Assembly (NCBI GenBank): GCA_037447655.1
Contig: JBBHKE010000059.1
Span: 186,001-250,000, forward strand
Reading direction: 5' to 3'
DNA: 64,000 bases
Source: Zygnema cylindricum
Lineage: Eukaryota; Streptophyta; Zygnematophyceae; Zygnematales; Zygnemataceae
This document shows, in pieces, positions 61,779 through 64,000 of the stretch; the stretch's first letter is position 1; every line of letters starts with the position of its first letter. The notes below the pieces were generated by a model. It was not told where the DNA came from. It saw only the letters and a list, made by a program, of their open reading frames with translations, and made no database searches. Made by a program: the position numbers and the translations under genes.

Positions 61779-63167
61779 ATGTCGACTATGGCTTCCGTCG
61801 CACTTCCCTCCCGTCTTCTTTCGCATGCACCATGCTTGTCGTCTAACTCCTCCGCAACTCTTTCCAGTCGAAGTCATGGCGTTTCTCTTGGAAAGGCTAT
61901 TGTGCTCAGACGATTTTCTCAATCACATGCCCTTCCTATTCACTTGCAGGGACGAAGGCGCCCGTCGACAGCTGTATGCTTGGCAGTCTCCTCTTCTTCA
62001 TCCACTGAGCTGCAGGAAGAGTCGCTATCCACGCCACCTATTGTAAACTCTTTAGTATTGCCTGACGTGGTCGGATTAGCTCTGGCAATCACAGCTGCTG
62101 GAAACGTAGCAGGACGTCTCATAGGAAGCTTCGTAGGAAGTTTCTTGAAAGTCCATGGCGGTCCTCTCTTGACGCCGCTTTTAGCAGCTCGTGCCACGTC
62201 ACTTGCAGCGCTTGGGAGCTCTCACATGTCCATGGCTCTCGGAAGCCTTTGTCTTGCGGCCGTAAGACAGCCAAACCCCGTGAGCACTCCTCTGACAGTG
62301 GTGGCGAGTGGAATGGCGAAGTGGTTGGAGCTCTACAGTGGAGTGCTGCTTGTGAGAGTGTTGCTCAGTTGGTTCCCTAATATCGATTGGGAGCGCCAGC
62401 CATTGCAAGCAATGAGGGATATGTGTGATCCTTATCTCAACTTGTTTCGGAACATCTTGGTAGGTTTTTTTTTTTTTTCTCTCCTACGTGAATTAGGGCT
62501 CATTTTATCGTCCTTGATTAGGTTGAGAGGTAGTTCCGAAAAGGGTTTATTGTTTCTTTTTGGAATTCTTTCCAAATGGATTCAAAACCTGTCAAATTGT
62601 GAAAATTTGTTGTTGAGATGAAAATTAGTCATTCTTGCAGTGAGCTCAGTTCTAAGCTGCTTTTTTTCATATGCGGAATATAACTTTTTTGCCTCTCAGC
62701 CTCATCCTTTACGTGTTTTGTTATGCTTTCAGTCAAAATTCTGTGGTTTGCATGACTTCTTTTGTGGTCACTGCAATAATTATAAGGCAGAGAAGGACCA
62801 TGTCACTGTGTACCCTATATATGATTGTGCTTGTTGCAACGTCAAGTTAAAAAGGAAAGCTGTGACAAGGTGAATAGTTCATCTGTGTAATTTAACTTAA
62901 TCAGCGAATGAAGGGTAGTATATCCTACGACGCTCGGCAGTGAGGGGGCGAATAGTCATGGCTGTATGTTTTGAGTTTTGTACTTCATGTGACTGTCAAG
63001 ACATTGAAGGATAACAAATAATTCTTGAGAACCCCATTCCTAACATTTGTATGCCTTTTCTGTGCTTGCAGCCTCCCTTTTTTGGTGCTTTAGATTTGAG
63101 CCCTATGCTGGCCTTTTTGGTCCTCGGGTTGTTATCGTCAATTTTGAATACGACAATGTATGCATAA
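61779..63167 (+). CDS. YLMG: Chloroplast YGGT-family membrane protein (YLMG1-like), 2 exons, 258 aa
   Basis: Exon 1 61779-62459 (227 codons), exon 2 63072-63167 (31 codons and TAA). Splice sites TTG|GTAGGTT and CTTGCAG|CCTCCC leave the frame in phase 0 and join NLFRNIL to PPFFGALDLSPMLAFLVLG, which restores the conserved YGGT signature (YLNLFR...P...DLSP). The first ~60 residues are Ser/Arg-rich, like a chloroplast transit peptide. Hydrophobic segments lie around residues 95-120, 140-170, 185-205 and in exon 2. Known family role: YlmG/YGGT proteins affect nucleoid or membrane organisation in plastids and cyanobacteria and septum-related functions in bacteria. Divergent from GET1; a MITE lies just upstream. 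Confidence 0.9.
62460..63071 (+). other. YLMG intron 1
   Basis: 612-bp GT-AG intron, starting GTAGG and a long T-run and ending in CTTGCAG. The exon 1 frame runs 54 codons into it before a stop, so the unspliced reading would give a false C-terminus. Confidence 0.85.
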
Positions 63168-64000
63168 GACTGCACCAACAGTTTTATTATAACCGATTTT
63201 GCTCGTAGTCAGAAGCTGCATGCCTGGAGTTAAGTTGTCAGAATTATGTAGTTGTATTACTTATTAGCCGTCTTTCATAGTTAAATCTTCTTCGACGTGG
63301 AGTTCCTTGTTGAACTTTGCCCGTTTCGCTTCCAGTTGTGCTACTTAGTTTAGAGTTTACAGTTTTTTCACTCACAGCTTTTTCTAAATGCTTCCAGCGA
63401 AGTGTGCTTGGGTGTTTCACCTCTGCCAGTTTCTAGAATAATGAGAAATAAAGTTTATTAGAAAGATGTTTGCAAAAATGAGACTGGAAACCTGCTGGTT
63501 GTGCTTCTGGTGAGTTATCATGTATTTTGCATTTTGAGTGTTGTGGTCTTCCTTTATGGGTATGGCCTTTGTATGATCGTGAGTTAAAGACATCTTGTGA
63601 AGGCCATAATTTGTTTTAGTTTTTACTTTTTTTTACATAATTTTACTTTTTTGTTCTGCTTTCCCGATTGAGAACAACATCATTATCCTTTACACCTTTA
63701 TTGAAGGAACACCTGTTTAAGTCATTATTTAGAAGCAGCTGAAGACCATAATTGTGGCAGAGAAGAAAGAATATTAAAAATAACTTAATGTCAATATCCT
63801 AAACTATCAAACCAAACCATTTTGCCCTTCAAAATGGTTTGTAAAGATAAATGTTTGGTCCAACTGCAAATGATCGGAACTGAGGGTTTTTATCTACATT
63901 GTATGTCTTGCTACATAGGAGTTAACCATGTGGTATGATTGTGGCAGTTTAATGGGTGATGACATATTGGTGATTGTGACTGTTAGATTGAACTGTATGC
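63168..64000 (+). other. YLMG 3' region, no further gene seen
   Basis: GAAATAAAG at about 63445 is a plausible polyadenylation signal. Beyond it the sequence is AT-rich with no recognisable exon up to the window end. Confidence 0.45.

Noticed and set aside
62460-62621. C-terminal extension of YLMG exon 1 (GFFFFSLLRELG...)
   Set aside because: It begins at a GTAGGT splice donor; the conserved YGGT C-terminus is in the exon at 63072-63167.

Overview
This window looks like nuclear DNA of a streptophyte green plant, more likely a charophyte alga or other non-seed lineage than a seed plant. Evidence: plant-type spliced genes (chloroplast YGGT/YLMG protein, GET1/WRB insertase subunit, a secreted Cys-rich protein with an extensin-like Pro-rich stretch), Ty1-copia and Ty3-gypsy LTR retrotransposons whose copia primer sites match the plant initiator-tRNA-Met anticodon arm, and gypsy elements carrying a DNMT3-like cytosine methyltransferase. 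Retrotransposon capture of DNMTs is, from memory, reported for charophytes and dinoflagellates. The species cannot be fixed from this sequence.

Region 1 (1-17.8 kb). A degenerate gypsy element on + (copy 1, 1-6640) reads gag/protease - DNMT3-like domain - reverse transcriptase - RNase H - integrase - PHD finger - LTR. A minus-strand fragment of the same family (copy 2, 6641-8578) keeps one 573-codon open frame across protease and methyltransferase. A nearly complete copia element (CopA, 8579-14669, minus) sits in copy 2. AT-rich DNA with MITE-like termini follows.

Region 2 (17.8-45.6 kb). One nested structure. A MITE (halves 17834-17962 and 45552-45633) was split by a gypsy-DNMT element (17963-45551). 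That element was then hit by copia CopB1 (18144-25044, perfect TSD CATCG), CopB2 (from 28318, 3' end replaced by a foreign LTR ending at 34970), a solo copia LTR (35899-37078, TSD TTGCA), and an internally deleted gag-type copia CopB3 (39276-43431). All copia families place the gag start codon inside the LTR and read through the primer-binding site. All CopB-type LTRs long enough to show it also carry a tRNA-like A-box/B-box cassette on the antisense strand, about 200-280 bp from the LTR start.

Region 3 (45.6-51 kb). AT-rich intergenic DNA with a 1.4 kb near-perfect palindrome (foldback element), a 132-bp tandem duplication and a 0.77 kb element with terminal inverted repeats.

Region 4 (51-64 kb). 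Three host genes. (a) A seven-exon + strand gene (51020-52861): signal peptide, Cys-rich (SPARK-like) ectodomain, Ser-Pro-rich stalk and a C-terminal hydrophobic tail suggesting a GPI anchor. (b) GET1 on minus (54609-60106), with introns full of tandem repeats. (c) YLMG/YGGT on + (61779-63167, two exons). GET1 and YLMG are divergently transcribed from a 1.7 kb interval largely made of two MITEs and one TIR element. No bacterial features, CRISPR arrays or rRNA genes were seen.
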